Source of the DNA: Acanthopleura granulata
Taxonomy: Eukaryota > Mollusca > Polyplacophora > Chitonida > Chitonidae
Reading direction: 5' to 3'
DNA: 64,000 nt
NCBI GenBank assembly: GCA_016165875.1
Contig: JABBOT010000002.1
Coordinates: forward strand, 41,363,073 to 41,427,072
Part shown: positions 26,701 through 41,700 of the stretch, in pieces
Numbering within the stretch: the first letter of the stretch is position 1
How the letters are laid out: every line of letters begins with the position of its first letter
Translations under genes and position numbers: made by a program
The notes under the pieces: generated by a model
What the model was told of the DNA's origin: nothing
Database searches by the model: none
The model's input: only the letters and a program-made list of their open reading frames with translations

Positions 26701-29700
26701 GTTGAGAACGCACGAGAGGGCAGCACCCAGCTACTTCGCAACTTCTACAAGGTCAGTTATACACTGAGAATCTGGAAGCACTGAAGGTAGTTCCTGTTTG
26801 TGGATATCTGCAGACTTGAAGATCTGATATTCGAAGGAAATTTGTAAAATTACTCCTCTCAGATTCTGCAGAACGAGTTACTAGATGAGGACTACTTCTC
26901 CTTTTGGAGCAGTTTTATTTAGCGGCCTGCAAAACTTAAGTCAGTTTCCAATATTGTTTTCAGAGTGAAGAAATTTTCCTGGACATGTTTGAAGATGAAT
27001 ATAGGGAACTTAAGGTGAGTCTTAATTCCAAATTGGACTGAAATCTCTCCAAAAACTTGTATCTGCTGTTTTACATGTTTTCCATTCGCCGTTTCTTCTG
27101 TTTTTAACCTTACTATCAGCATGCTAACCTGGAGATATGTGCAGGTAATTGTTGTGACCTCTCAGGTTGTGACTTGCCCTGATCTGACCTGGTTTATGCT
27201 GCAGACACGGCCGCTGAATGTGGAGTACCTGATGATGGACGCGTCTATCCTGCTACCTCCGGCAGGCACACCCCTGACAGGGATAGATTTCAACAAGAGG
27301 CTGCCGTGTGGGGAGGTGGAGCGAGCAAGGAGGGTGAGTCAGCAGTTCATTCTTGTCTGATCTTCCTTGTGCATCTATGGCAGCAGGTTATAGCTGCATA
27401 GTTAGCATGCTTGTCTTTCATTCACTGGAGAACATGTTGACATGAGGTACGAATTGAGTTCAAGCTTCAGACAGTTAATTGTGCTGAGATTCCTTGGGCT
27501 GCACTGTTCTCAAGGCCTTGGGGACAAATAAGGGGACAGCAGTGCTCATAAGGGCATTCAGCTGCTAATGCGCTGACATGCGCTAATTGCGGTGGTTGAC
27601 GTAGCGCCAAAAGGGTGGAGAAGTTTTTCACAATGATGAATGTTGTTGAATGGGAATGGTGAAAGGAAATGGTGAAAGGAAGTGGTGTCTGTTTGTTACA
27701 CGTTTTCAAGCACTTAGGCATAAACTTGAGGTCTTGAAAGTTCTGAATGTATGTTCTATTATAATCCACTTTGTGTCACGTTAGGAAACAGCTTCATGAC
27801 ATCTTCATAAAGCCCTTAAAGGAGAAGACCAGTGAAGTATAATGTAAATTGTTGCAAAAAGAATAAGGTTTGAAGATTTAAAAAACATCGTCTGATAATT
27901 GTTTAGACATTCTCTAAGAAACATGTGCTTCATGGCTGTAAGCTCGTATAACTTTCAGAAGGCGCGGACATTTTACCGACCAGATGCTGGCTGATTGATG
28001 TGAATCAGGCCTTTCGCTCTGCTTCCCATGGTGAAATGTCCAACCACACTCATTTTCAGCTGTTTTCGACGTGCTGTTTGTGTAGCCAAAACCTGCACAC
28101 TCTGGCATTCTGCCAGCTCTTCATTGTTGTCTGTGCACTGACAAAACAATGTGCAGCAGCCAACCGGCCATAATCAAGTTGAATTCGCACCCGTTTATAA
28201 GTAGCATTATGTACATTCAGAAGACAGAATGGTAATGATATATGAAGGGCCCGATTCATGTCATATCAGCTAATCAGGCTTTACATTATCCTGCCTTCTG
28301 ATTGATGAAAATTATTTTCACAGCTACGTCCCGTTATACGTGGAGGTATTTATTTACATACATGTACATGTGTGATATCGACGGGTGCGTACGCACTGTT
28401 TTCTTTTCTCCCTTGTGGAAGGAGGTAGTGAATTATGCATGATGAGTATGAGCCTATTCATCTGACCTGCACTAACATGTATACTCTAGCAGTCAGTGGC
28501 ATTGCCCTACAGAGTGCTGTGAACATCACAGTTTTTGAATTGTAGGAAGCAGAAAAGAAAACTGAGATCTGTGCTAACTTCCTTGAGAAATTGTGATATG
28601 TGACCATCTCTCAGCCCTTCAGTGGTTACAAGTAACAATAAAAAGCCATGAAACTGGCCAAAGTTTTTATTAGACACTTCTGCATGAGCGCAGAGCATTG
28701 CTTTCGTGCTCAAAATGTTATTTTTTGTGCTAATTTACAGGGTTTGGGCTTCACTGTTTTTTCACTATTTTTACATGCTCTTACACTGATGTGTGGTGCC
28801 TTTAGGGGTCAAACAGGTTCTACAGTTGCAAACAAAGACTTACTGAGCTGATGGGTGATGTGGTTGGTATTTTCACTATGTGCACACTTCATTGAATTTG
28901 CTCAAAAAAGCTACACTTCTATTTTTTTTCAGTGAAATTTTACATATTTTGGAATTCAGCAGTTTTTCCATCTACATTCCGTGTTACTCATATATGGAGT
29001 GCATCTGTTTTTGTGTAATCAGCTCCTCTTACAATTATCAACAGAAAATTTTAAAGCTGGCTGATGCAGCATGTGGACTGTACAAATACATGTATATGCA
29101 CGTACACCAAGGTTTATGCCCCAAATGTTGTTCTTTTTGCACATTTTCAGACATGTTTTTCTACTTCTCTGTATGGTGTTCTCATCCTGGGTACAAATCT
29201 ATGTAATCAGCTCCTCTTGTGCCACTGACAACGCCCCCTCCTCCCTTCCACTCCGTACCTTCCCCTCCAATCAAAATCCACAACCACAGGTACAGATACT
29301 AAACACCTGTGTAGCATGTTAAAGGAGGAGACTGGGGAAGTGTATCAGAAAAGGATTGGAAAGAGTAAGGATTGAAGATTTAAAAAACACCGTCCGATAA
29401 TATTTTAAATCTTCTTTAAGAAATATATGCTTTATCGCCGTAAGGTCATACAGCTGTCAGAAGACGCTGACATTTTACAGAGCCAATGCTGGCTAATTGA
29501 TGCGGGTCAGGTTCTGCGCTGTCTAGCGATATTCAACCCGCCTGTATACGAGGTGCTATTTGTGCAGCCAAAATCTGCACACTGTGGCAGCCTGCCAGCT
29601 CTTTGTTGTTGGCTGTGCACTAACAAAGCAAGGGGCAGTAGCCTACCGTCCGTAATCGCATTGAATTCGCACCCACATATAAGTAGTGTTATGTACATTC

Positions 29701-32700
29701 TAAAGATACAATGGCAATGAGCTAATGGCTCGATTCATGTCATATCCACTAATTGGACTTGGCATAATCCTGCGCTCTGATTGATGAGAATTCTTTTCAC
29801 AGTTACTTTCCCTTTAACAGGGAGGTATTTATTTTCAGCGATTGATTGTATGCTATGATCTACCTTAAAATTTGTTGCCTCGGAACTAAAAAAATCTGAA
29901 GAAAAATCTTAAGAAGGTCGGTTTTAAATCTTCAATCCATACTTCCAACTCCAATACTTCCCTGGTCTTCTTGTTTAAGAATGCCACAAGGATTTAGCAC
30001 CCTAGATTTTCTTCATGGTTGTTACTTATACATGTATATAGCCATAATGCAGAATTTTTGTGTAATGCAGTGTACATTTTCAGAAATATGTTGGTTCTGT
30101 GTCTGTATGCACAATTATTGGTTGTCCTTGTCTTTTTTATTCCTTTTTGAGGCATTCACTAGGTTATCTCCCCTGACCCACAAGCTGACTATCTGAGATT
30201 TAACTGCTCAAAAGCTGTGTGCCGTGATTGTAAAGTTTTAGTGTATATGCATTCTATGCTGTTGTTTGAAGTACCACTAGAAAGATCATTCAAATCTGTA
30301 TGAAAACCTGTTCTGTTGGAAACTAAACATGTGGTCAAGATACACGTAAATACAGTTCCAGATTAATTGAACAGGAGTTTGCTTGAAATCAGTTTCAGGT
30401 TTATCTAATTGACATCGACAGCTAATTATCTTCTTGGATATGAGCACACACATTGGGTGGGCCTTAGTTTCTTCTGCAGGAATTCGTGATGGTAACAGCA
30501 TGCACAGATAAAATTGGAAGTTGTGCCCGCCTTTTAGAAGGTTCTCTTTATTCTAGAAATAGCTGTCTCCAGACATCGGTAACTTCTCTGTGGGAAGAAG
30601 TATTACTGATTTCATCTTGGCACCTGTGGCTGATTGTTGAGTACAATGAATATTTAATATTTTTTGCAAATGATTTCACTTTGTCCATAAGTCACACCCC
30701 TGAGCCCTTTTGCAGAGACATTTTTAATTACCTTTGCACAACCTGTTTGCTATCTGTTATGCACTGTAGCTAATTAAAAACTAATAGAACAAAGCCGATT
30801 TTCTAGTTTGTTGAATGTTTTATAAGGTTAAGATAATGTAACATACAACCTTAGAATAGCATGTAGCTGATGACATTATAGCATATTTCTGAAGTCCTGA
30901 AGTTAAAGTCTGGTGCAGTATATAAATAGGTTCTTCATAGTTCACTCCCCTGTATGATATAATTAGCTTGTAAAGTTTTCTGTTTTCCTTTCACTTTGAG
31001 TGAGGTTCCAAGGAAGGCAGCTGATCGAAATTACCTGACATTATACAGTTCATGATAAGCCGCACCCCCAACAGCCCTTGGAATTCAAACCTTGACTATG
31101 CTCATTTACTTGTTACCCCAAGGGTTTTGTACAATTCGTTGGAGTAGGGTTTTTTTCTTCATATTTGCAAATATTTATTCTTTAGAGCTGAGAGATACTG
31201 TATTTCACTTAAATTTAGTATGTGAAAATGCACTTCCGAAACACATGAAGGTCTTAAAATGATACTGTTGATGCCAGCTCTTGATTTTTTCTGACAAGAA
31301 ATTAATCAGACTTTACAAAAAAATTTTAAGTGGCCCTGTAACATGGATGAATTTCTCAGAATCTAGGAAAATGAGTCATTTGATAAATGTTAAACTTGAG
31401 GTGAAATACTTTATGTTAATGGTGAAAGAATGTAAATAAGAATTGGTTTAGGTGCCTCATACGCGATGTGTATTGGTCAGATCTCGTACATTTCCAAATG
31501 AACAGAAAATGTACGAGTTGCGTGTGTGTATAGGAAGTTCATGGTAGACAGCCATTTGGTGGAGTTACCTTGCGTTTTCTGCATTTTCTGGGAATTGATG
31601 TTGTGCTAATGCTGCTTGGTTTACATCCTGTAAATAACTGGAAGCTCATCCTAATCAGCATTTTTATGGTGTTGCCTTTGTTTTTTCTGTATTTCTGGGA
31701 AAATGACATTACGACAGTGCTTCTTGGTTAATCCTTTAAAACCTCTATTTAACAGGATGTTTGTGCTGAACAAGCGTTCTGGTGCATTTATCTGTGTTTT
31801 CAGTGAATTAAACTTTATCCTGATGCTTGCTGATTCCTGTATATGGTTTAGATTCTTGTCATGATTTGCCACTGTTTTCCTGCGTAATACTTGTTCACAA
31901 TGACACCAGGTTCTGTATTGTGCGAGGATTGACTTCAGTGTAAGGCTTGTTGGTACATATATGTGGTGTAGATTGTTGCCATCATTTGCTCCTGTTTTCC
32001 TCCTTGATATGGGATAACATTTACATGAGACTTAACACACCCAAAGCACATCTCTTGCACAGTATAGCTATGGTGCTTGAACCCTTAGTCCTTATTAATT
32101 AATAACCAGTTCAAATAATAGAACACATGCTGTTTTTTTTTTTTCTTTTGAATTTGTTTTGCTTTTTTGTGTGCACTTCAAAGCTGGATATAGGGAAAAA
32201 ATGTTACATGTAATTATTTGAAGTTTAATGTTGCTCATATTATCAGTGAGAGCTCATAAACCCAGACTTGCAGAGTGCTACACGAGTGCTGATGTAAGCA
32301 ATTACCAGTATAATGTCTAGCCATGTTTATACCGTTCGCAGAACGTCAGCCTGAGTTTGCACTTTATTAGTACAGGAAATCTGTTCTATGTAGTACACAC
32401 CTATTTCTAAGAAGTAAAGAGTGCACAAGCCAGCAATTCCTGCTACTCCCTGTGCTGTTCCCATAAATGACAGTTGTTTGAGACATGTGATACGATGAAT
32501 GTTCACGATTTAACCTGACTGTTGAAGCATATTTCTGAGAAGTAAAATTCTGGCGGATTGAAAGTGAAATTGTGTCTGCACACGTAGATCAACTGTAGAG
32601 TTCAAGTTGCAAGGATGCAGAGGCCAAGTCTTCATATTTATGGCCATGTGAGCATTTCAGTTTATGAGCAGGCCTTTTGTAGATTCATATATCAACACAA

Positions 32701-35700
32701 TGGAGATGGAAAAAAAATTTTAATATAAATGAATCCAGCTGGAGCACATTTGACATGACAAGTGCTGATGTGTCCTAGCTTGTACTTGTATTATGCCTGT
32801 GCTGTGGTGAGCATCACATGCTGACTGCATCTAGTCTAATCTGCTCAAACATTGCTTTAACATGAATACACTTGAACTAAACTTTCAGTGCTTCATTCAG
32901 TAAAGTATATGTGCAAAACAAAATTGCTGTCTTAAATATGTCTAATACGACTTACAGCCAATCAGTAGGTAAGGGTGTTATAGGCAAATATGGTTTTGAA
33001 TAATGACAGGCACAGCATATTTACGTAAAGACTCATTTCTCTGAACAGTGACAACTATTTCTTGAAAACTGTTTTTATCCGACGGTTTCCAGTTGTGTTA
33101 TTTGTTGAACAACCTAGAGACGCCATTGGTAGCCTAGAGGTGTAGCAGTGAAATATACCCAGACAGCATTACATATTATGCTTCTAATCTCCTTTGTATG
33201 TAATGTCTTATAATAATTACATAAACAGTGGTCTACAAGCTCTCAGTCTGAAAAAATCAAATGGGATCTCAATATAGGATTGGTTGAAATGTTTTCTTAT
33301 GATGGCTGGTTATGATATAAACACACCTGAAAGTTGCAAAAAAGACTTAGTAAAATACTGAAATAAGATGACGTTAAATGAAAGGCCATAAGAATTTCCT
33401 GTGTGTCTGCAAATGTTTACTAGATAAAAAACAAGAAAAAAAACATGCATTGAATCCCTCCACTGCTGTGGTAAGGTTCTACAAATTTGAAAACAATTTA
33501 GCAGAGCAAGATACAACCCTTCATCTCACAGTTCCATCAATGTGTTGAGATAGTCTGGTGTATTTATGTGGATAATGTAGTTCAGACTGGAGTCTGGGTC
33601 ACCTAGTCTCTGGGACCCAGTTAGCGGCTTTCCAAGAAGGCATCCAGGGACTGATATTCCTGGAAATCGCTGATAAGGCAAGGCTTTCCCAGAGATGGAC
33701 AACAGGGCTATTGATTGCTTGTTTCAGAGCAAATTCTCAGACTGGTTTGTCCAAAGAGACAGGGCCTCACCTAGTCACATGCATCCTCACCCAGAAGTAA
33801 AGCTTTACGTCCCAGCAAAAATGTATTCTTCATTTTCATTTCCCATACAAGCATTTTCCTGTTCAGCCTGTATTGCCGTAGCTGGAATTCTGCCTGTACA
33901 ATGAAGGGAAACCAGTTTAAATAGAAGTGAGAAAAAAAGTCAGATTCGTATCAGGTGTTATCTGTGACACACATCCCTTGTGTCTTTTTTATCAGCTTTT
34001 GTATAGCTGTGCAAACATTGATGCCCAGTCCTGTCAACAGTTCAAAATAGTCCTGTCTAATGTTAGTGTTCATGTATAAACATGTGAGGCTAACTGTTCA
34101 AAATAGTCCTGTCTTATGTTAATGTTCATGTATAAACATGTTAGGCTAACTGTTCAATGTAATCCCGTCTTACGTTAGTGTTCACGTATAAACATACTAG
34201 GCTAACTGTTCAAAATAGCCCTGTCTTATGTTAGTGTTCATGTATAAACATGTGAGGCTAACTGTTCAAAATAGTCCTGTCTTATGTTAGTGTTCATGTA
34301 TAAACATGTTAGGCTAACTGTTCAATGTAATCCCGCCTTATGTTAGTGTTCACGTATAAACATGTGAGGCTAACTGTTCAAAATAGTCCTGTCTTATGTT
34401 AATGTTCATGTATAAACATGTGAGGCTAACTGTTCAATGTAGTCCTGTCTTATGTTAGTGTTCATGTATAAACATGTGAGGCTAACTGTTCAATGTAATC
34501 CCGCCTTATGTTAGTGTTCACGTATAAACATGTGAGGCTAACTGTTCAAAATAGTCCTGTCTTATGTTAATGTTCATGTATAAACATGTGAGGCTAACTG
34601 TTCAATGTAGTCCTGTCTTATGTTAGTGTTCATGTATAAACATGTGAGGCTAACTGTTCAATGTAGTCCTGTCTTGTGCCCTAGGCAGACCTGTATGAAT
34701 GTTCAGGCATGTGTGAAACATGTAAGATTAAGTGTACAGAACTCTGCAGCACTGTGCTATTGTTGCCTGTAAGCGAAGGAATGTACAAATTTATTCTTCT
34801 TCGCATACTGTCCCGGTCAGTGCAGGTGCTGATGTAATGTGGAAGGTTCACATGTATGAAGTGTCCTGGGACACAAGTGTTCATGTAACTCTGTACATTG
34901 GTACCATCCACGATATCACATTAGACAGCAACAGTTCATAAGGCAATGATAAAAAGTTCTAATCAGGTGTGATGTGAACAAGGGAATTAAGGAAATTTCG
35001 AGCTCTGACATTGTAAATTGTCCACAAAAGATAACTTTAATTTATTCCACTGAATTAAATACTTCAGAAAATACATTATCAGTAATGGGTGATATAATAT
35101 ATACCCACCATTGTTAAAATGTACAAATTAGAGCATTGAGTCCTATGAAGTTGTATCGCGAAACTCTGGTATTGATGTGAAATAATAATGTTGGTGTATG
35201 TTTTGTTTGTTTCAGGCAATTCGTGTGTTTTTCCTGCTGCGAGATTTATCCCTGACATTATTGCAGGAGTCTGAATGCCAGCTACCTCTCACACTGGATG
35301 AGAACTGTGTGAAGATTTCTGATGTACTGGATCTCAGTAAGTTTGTTTGACCCGTTCAGTAAAACTGGGCCATGTTCAGAAATTTGTAATTCATGTAGTG
35401 CATATAAAACTGAATGGACACTTTGTTATGGCCTGTTTGAAGTATCTCATGTGCTTGTCACAGCAGAGATGGTTGATAGCAATCTTTCACAGTTAACAGT
35501 TATACTGTGTACAGAGTTAGCCTGTATATGGGTGCCAGCTGTCACTTCACTTAAATCAGTGATCTAGATATGAAGCGTAAATACACTTACATGTTAATCA
35601 ATCCTGTGTGTGGAAATGGGAGTGCAGAAATGCCAACACAGTTACTTTTCACTTAACACCTGTTGTCCAAAAAATGCTATGAAAGGATTATGTCAACCAG

Positions 35701-38700
35701 ACTGGAGCTCCCAGTTAACGTACATGTAATTTGGTTGGACAATGTCAGGTATTGGGAATATTCTGTCAGTGAATTCTTCCTTTTTGTACCACTGGGCACT
35801 AGTGTGAAGATGACAAAATTTAGCAGTTCTTCTGTCTGGGAAAATAATAGTATGATGTTTAAAGTGAACATAAGCCTGGTTCTGTGTAGACATAAAGAAA
35901 AAGAATTAAGCCTCCTGTGTCACAGAAAAATAGTTTACAAGTTTTCTGAGATTAGCTCTTTATTGGACACTTCACATCGAGTGGCCATGTTGTAGAAACC
36001 CTGAGGGATTTCACCAATCACCAGCCCTCAAAACATCATGTGATACTTTGGCTGCGACATGCCACATCACCCCACATCATCCCATCTCTTGGTTATTAGG
36101 TTATTTTATATGTTAAATTGACACTCTGCCTACGATGTTAGCCCTAACAAACTGCGGAACTGATAGAGAAATTGGCTATTCGAAAACAAAACAGAGCTGA
36201 ATCAGGCATTTTTGTTTCTACTTTTTCTCAATGAAATTTTATCCTGTAAGGGAGCTCCGAGGCAATGTGACGTGACTTCAGATAGGTAACATGGCAAAAT
36301 GGCGTCACTAAATGAGTGGCTAGCTAGGGATAATCATTTCTAATTTATTCCGTTGATAAGCCTGGTAGATTTTTTAAAATTATTTTAGGACACCTGTGAA
36401 AACTTCTTTGGGAATTAATTCAGGTTCAGTAGCTGACTATTATGTTCACTTTATTTAAGGTAGCTTGTGACAATTTAAATCTGTAATCTGCCCAACAGAC
36501 TGCCCTGTGCTCCGTAGTTACTAGGCCTCCAGACTACTTTTACCGCAATTGCCCGTTGAAAGGAAAAAAAGAAGAAACAAAAAATAGTTTTCATTAACTA
36601 CACCATGGTGACCCTGACTGGTTTCTTAGTACCCATCAGGGTAAGTGTTAGGGTCACTCAGATGACATAAATTTCACCCTTATGGTAAAGCATGAAGCAA
36701 GCTGCCATACTCACATTCAGTGCATTCACTCAGATGACATAAACTTCACCCTTATGGTAAAGCATGAAGCAAGCTGCCATACTCACATTCAGTGCATTCA
36801 CAAACACAGGCTCTACGACAACAGCGGAATCAGATTTTCATGTCACAGAATTAGCCACCAACAAACGCCTGATATTTCTGTAGAAGTCCGAGTGGCTGTC
36901 TGGTGTATATGAATAAAGCACACGTAGTCTTCACTTGTGTCTTATGATTGTTCACATTTGCCACCTCAAACACGACGATTGGTCCCACGATAATGACCTC
37001 TTGACTCAATATCCTCATCTACTAGCTGTCCAAATTGTCCAAAACGGAACTAAAATTAAATCATTAGAAACATCGTGGACACTGTTTTGTTCGGTTGTGA
37101 ACAGTTCATGTATTAAGCTACGTTCACACTTGACACGGAAAGTTGTCCGAAGGCCGTAAAAGGCGGAACCGTTCCCATCAGGCCACAGGTTTGGCCAGAT
37201 GGTTTGCCATCCATTTTGACCAGTCCATGGAGAAAAATTGTGATGGATTTTCACTGTTGACCGATCAGCATCGTTCAGCATTTCAACATGGCGACAAGTA
37301 AAGATTGCACTGAATTGCTGATTCACGAAGTAGGAAAGAATAAACAGTTGTTTGATCTTAGAAACTGCAATTATAAACATGTAAGAAAAAAAGATGGATG
37401 TTTGGAGTGACATCGGCCAGTGTGTCGCACATGAAAACTGTAACTTGATTACATGAATTATATTTGGCGGGTTAGCTACTTTGTCTTGCATCGAAAACTG
37501 GCCATGGTATAACCCGGCAGCATGCCAATCCATGTCAACACAAATGCAAAACCTACACCACAAGGTGTAGCCCGTGCTCCAAATTTCTTTTGTGTGAATG
37601 CAACCCTCTGAAAACATTATCATTCACGAATTCCATTCGAACCCCAAACATATTTTCGTGCATCGTGTGAACGTAGCTTTAGAGGCCTAAATTTAAATAT
37701 TTTGTTCAGTTAAAATTTGAAATCACCACCCCTCGCACCACAGCAGGCAAGACAGCTGTTGTAGAATTTCTTTGTCAAGTGTTAATGAGTGGTTTTGACA
37801 ACATTTTCCAAAAAGTATTAAAGCTAATCTTATTACCGCATAGTAAGGGACAGTGTTGCGTTTTTCTGTTATCGAAAACCACAGATTTTCTCAGTATTTT
37901 CACGAACTATATCATGTGTTCAGCATAAATTATGGGATAAGTAGGATGTGCAATTTGTCAACAATTATATCAGATTTATGAAACGCGTGATATAATTTTC
38001 ATTTGTTCCTCATGTCTCTGGCAATTAACAAATAAAAATTATATCAAGAGTTTGATAAATTTGATATAATGTGACACTCTATGTATCCTCCATTATGCTC
38101 ATGTGTATTGGAGTGGAATGACTGATCTAGCCCTTGGGAAGACATTTGAAATGCTCATTCAAAAAGAAATCTATCTGTTAGCCTGTGGCCAGTGACCCAT
38201 TATTACAATGAATTGAATTGCTGGACAATTTTTTTTTTTTTTTTTTAATTCTGAGTATTTCAAGTTAATTGTAAGGAGGTACCTTAAATAATTCTTGTAG
38301 TAATTTTCATTATTGGCTTATCTGGAATTTTTTTTTAGAGTTTCAACTAACTGCCTTAAGCCAAATTTGAGGACATCTTTCATTGGCAAGCCAATTACAG
38401 AAACAATTGAAATGGGTCACCTTGTTGGTAATCAGATCCCTTGTAGTTGGAACTTCTGGGAACTGTTTGATGATGTTGATTTCAAGCTCTTTTCCTAAGG
38501 CAGAATATTCACTCTAGGGTATACAAAAGTTTCAATCTGACCCTCATATAGCTTTGGGTATCTTATCAGTGACGTTCACATTTAATTTGTTGATTTATTT
38601 TTAAGTAATTAAGTTTATGGAAATTGTGGCAGATATGTTTTCTGATTGGTGCCTGTGACACGGTCTAGAGAGACACGTGTAGTTTTTATGGATGGTTTAT

Positions 38701-41700
38701 CTATCTGAAGCAGTCCTCTGCGGCCATGTCTGAGAAGGTCCATCAGCAACCTGTGGATTGTAGTGAGGTTCCCTGATCCCAGGTTCCTCCACAAGGCTGT
38801 CCACCTTCATAGGAGTGAAGTATTCTTGAGTACAGCATAAAGCACTAATCAGATAAATAAATCCGTCTGAAGCATAAAGCACTAATCAGATAAATAAATC
38901 CGTCTGAAGCATAAAGCACTAATCAGATAAATCCATCTGAAGCATAAAGCACTAATCAGATAAATAAATCCGTCTGAAGCATAAAGCACTAATCAGATAA
39001 ATAAATCCGTCTGAAGCATAAAGCACTAATCAGATAAATAAATCTGTCTGAAGCATTCTCCTTGCAGCAGTTAATTAACCTGTGAGCAGTGAGGTTACAT
39101 GTTCAAATTTAGCCGGTTTGCCTACCTCTTTAAGGCAAGATATGTATCAGATATCTGGTCATCGTTATCCATGCGAAAAATTCTTGAGTATGGCATTAAA
39201 CAACAACCAAATACATGTAAATCAATAGATAAAGGAGGTGAAGTATGTCACTGTTGTTGGTTGAGCAATTCATAACCTTCAGTATAACGTTGAACATTAG
39301 GTAGCTTTGTTTTGTAATAAAATGTAATAAAGTCTTATGGACTGTAACAGATTTAATCTGGCTGCATATTGTATGCGTTCACATTATGTGGAAAACGTTG
39401 TCTTTCACGAATTCCGTTCGGGACCCCAGGTGCTTGGTTTCTAGGGGATGTTAGATACAGGTGTAACTCCACATGCATCCAAATTACCTGGGGAATACTT
39501 GTGTAATGGGTGCTAGGCCTGGTCTAAGGTTACACTGAGGCCTAAGTACTCGTTACATGTGCCTGCCAGCACAGTTAGATGGAATACAATATGACAGGGT
39601 TGACACACAACTCCTGCTGCATATCATCCTTCAAAGCATTGAGCTAATGTTAACTCAGGATGATGCGAACAGTTTATTCCAGCGTATGATATCAGTCACT
39701 GTCAGGGGTTTTCCAGGAATTCATAAGGCAGTAGCTATTTTCTGTGTTATTACAGAATGCGTGTCAATGCCACTCAGCATATATGGCCTGTACACATTGT
39801 ATATCAGCCTGTCAGACTGTTGACTGAACTGCAACACAAAGCTTATGTCAATGTTTACAGGAAATTTTTGCACTGTGCACTGTAATGTAATAAATAGGAT
39901 GTTGTGTTTCTATATTAATATGCTTGACCTCAAGGTCATTGATCTAGGTTATTCTTAGAGCCAACTTAGTTATAGCCTTGCGATTTTATCTCTGCAGGAA
40001 ATATTTTCGCTTTGCCTCAAGGTTTAATCATTTCCATGTATCTAGGGATCTAAATTGTATGGCTACAGTATTGCCAAAGTGTTATTAGCAGTGATCATTC
40101 ATTCGGTCTAAAGATAATATTTAATGAGTTGTCGTCATCAGGCATAAAATCTCACCTTTCACTGCAACCTTTCTTGAGAAATAAAACCACGAGTTGTGAC
40201 ATTCATTCGGTCTAAAGATAATATTTAATGTGTTATCGTCATCAGGCATAAAATCTCACCTTTCACTGCAACCTTTCTTGAGAAATGAAACTACAAGTTG
40301 TGATTGATGTATTTCAGGTAATATTCAACTACATATTGTGCTTGATTCTGATTGATTCTTCCACCCTTAATATAGAGCCACAAAAGAGTTTTTGGTGAAA
40401 TTTGAATGATTTCTTATCAGAAGAACTTAAGTGCTGGCAGCAGAAGTATCATTTTATGGCTTATACCTTCTTCTGAAAGTGCATTTTTGCTGTCCAACTT
40501 TAGATGAAGTACAGGATGTTCATATTAAGCTTACATATACGGCAGATTGTGATTTCATTGCCTGAATTTTGAAATCTATTGTATAACTGCTACTTATATC
40601 GTTAAACTAAGTCGAGAGTTATGGAGTCAGTGTAAATATTTTTTGGAGTCTTGCTTTCGAAGTTGCTCAAGGCATCCTGAGAGACCATGTTTGAGGGCTG
40701 CAAATTGTGAAGTTTGTTTAAATGTTGCTTCAGCAGATTTGATTTCCGACTGTATGGTGATTGTATAATTCGATATGGGAAAGAACCTTGATCTTGGTTT
40801 ATTTATTTGATTATTTGATCGGTGTTTGACGCCATACTCAAGGATATTTCGCTTATACGACGGCGGCCAGCATTACAGTGGGTGGAAACTGGGCAGAGCC
40901 CAAGGGAAACCCACGACCATCCGCAGGTTGCTGGCAGACCTTCACACGTACGGCCCGAGAGGAAGCCAGCAGGGCTGGTTTTGAACCGACAGCGACCGCA
41001 TTGGTGGGAGGCTTCGGGTCATTGTGCTGTGATAGCGCGCTAACCGACTGAGCCATAGAGGCCCCCTGATTCTATAATCTGGCAGCAACTCTAGATAAGA
41101 CATGTATAACTTTCCTCTGATTTCCTCAGTTGCCATGCCTACATTGGCCATTGTGTAATGTTAAACCAGACCCTCTTGGAAACATCAACACATACTAATG
41201 AACTCTGTGTTGCAGTATGTTGATAGTCATGTACCATGTTTACAGTGCAATGATGACCATGGGCTATGCTCTAGTGCATGATGGTCATATAGTCTTCGTA
41301 ACATCATGTACTTTCGTGTCACAGTACGTTGATGGCCATGTACTCTGCTTACAGTATTATAGTGATCATGTAGTCTTTGTAACATCATGTACTTTCGTGT
41401 GACAGTAAGTTGATGGCCATGTACTCTGCTTACAGTATTATAGTGATCATGTAGTCTTTGTAACATCATGTGCTTTCATGTCACAGTGTGTTGATGGCCA
41501 TGTACTGTGCTTACAGTATTATGGTGGTCATGTAGTCTTTGTAACATCATGTGCTTTCATGTCACAGTGCGTTGATGGCCATGTACTCTGCTTACAGTAT
41601 TATGGTGATCATGTAGTCTTTGTAATATCATGTGCTTTCATGTCACAGTGCGTTGATGGCCATGCACTCTGCTTACAGTATTATGGTGATCATGTAGTCT

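Larger units (their letters stand above)
27334..35215 (+). other. CLEC16A intron 18 (largest, 7.9 kb)
   Basis: Contains two copies of a TTAA-ended element, a second copy of repeat A (31188-31416) and a 56-bp minisatellite. 28360-29310, 29980-31180 and 31420-34000 show no recognised gene; open frames there have no family resemblance. Confidence 0.9.

Noticed and set aside
37015..37623. 202-codon open frame on the minus strand
   Set aside because: It runs through a MITE and past its left end; no transposase or other motif.
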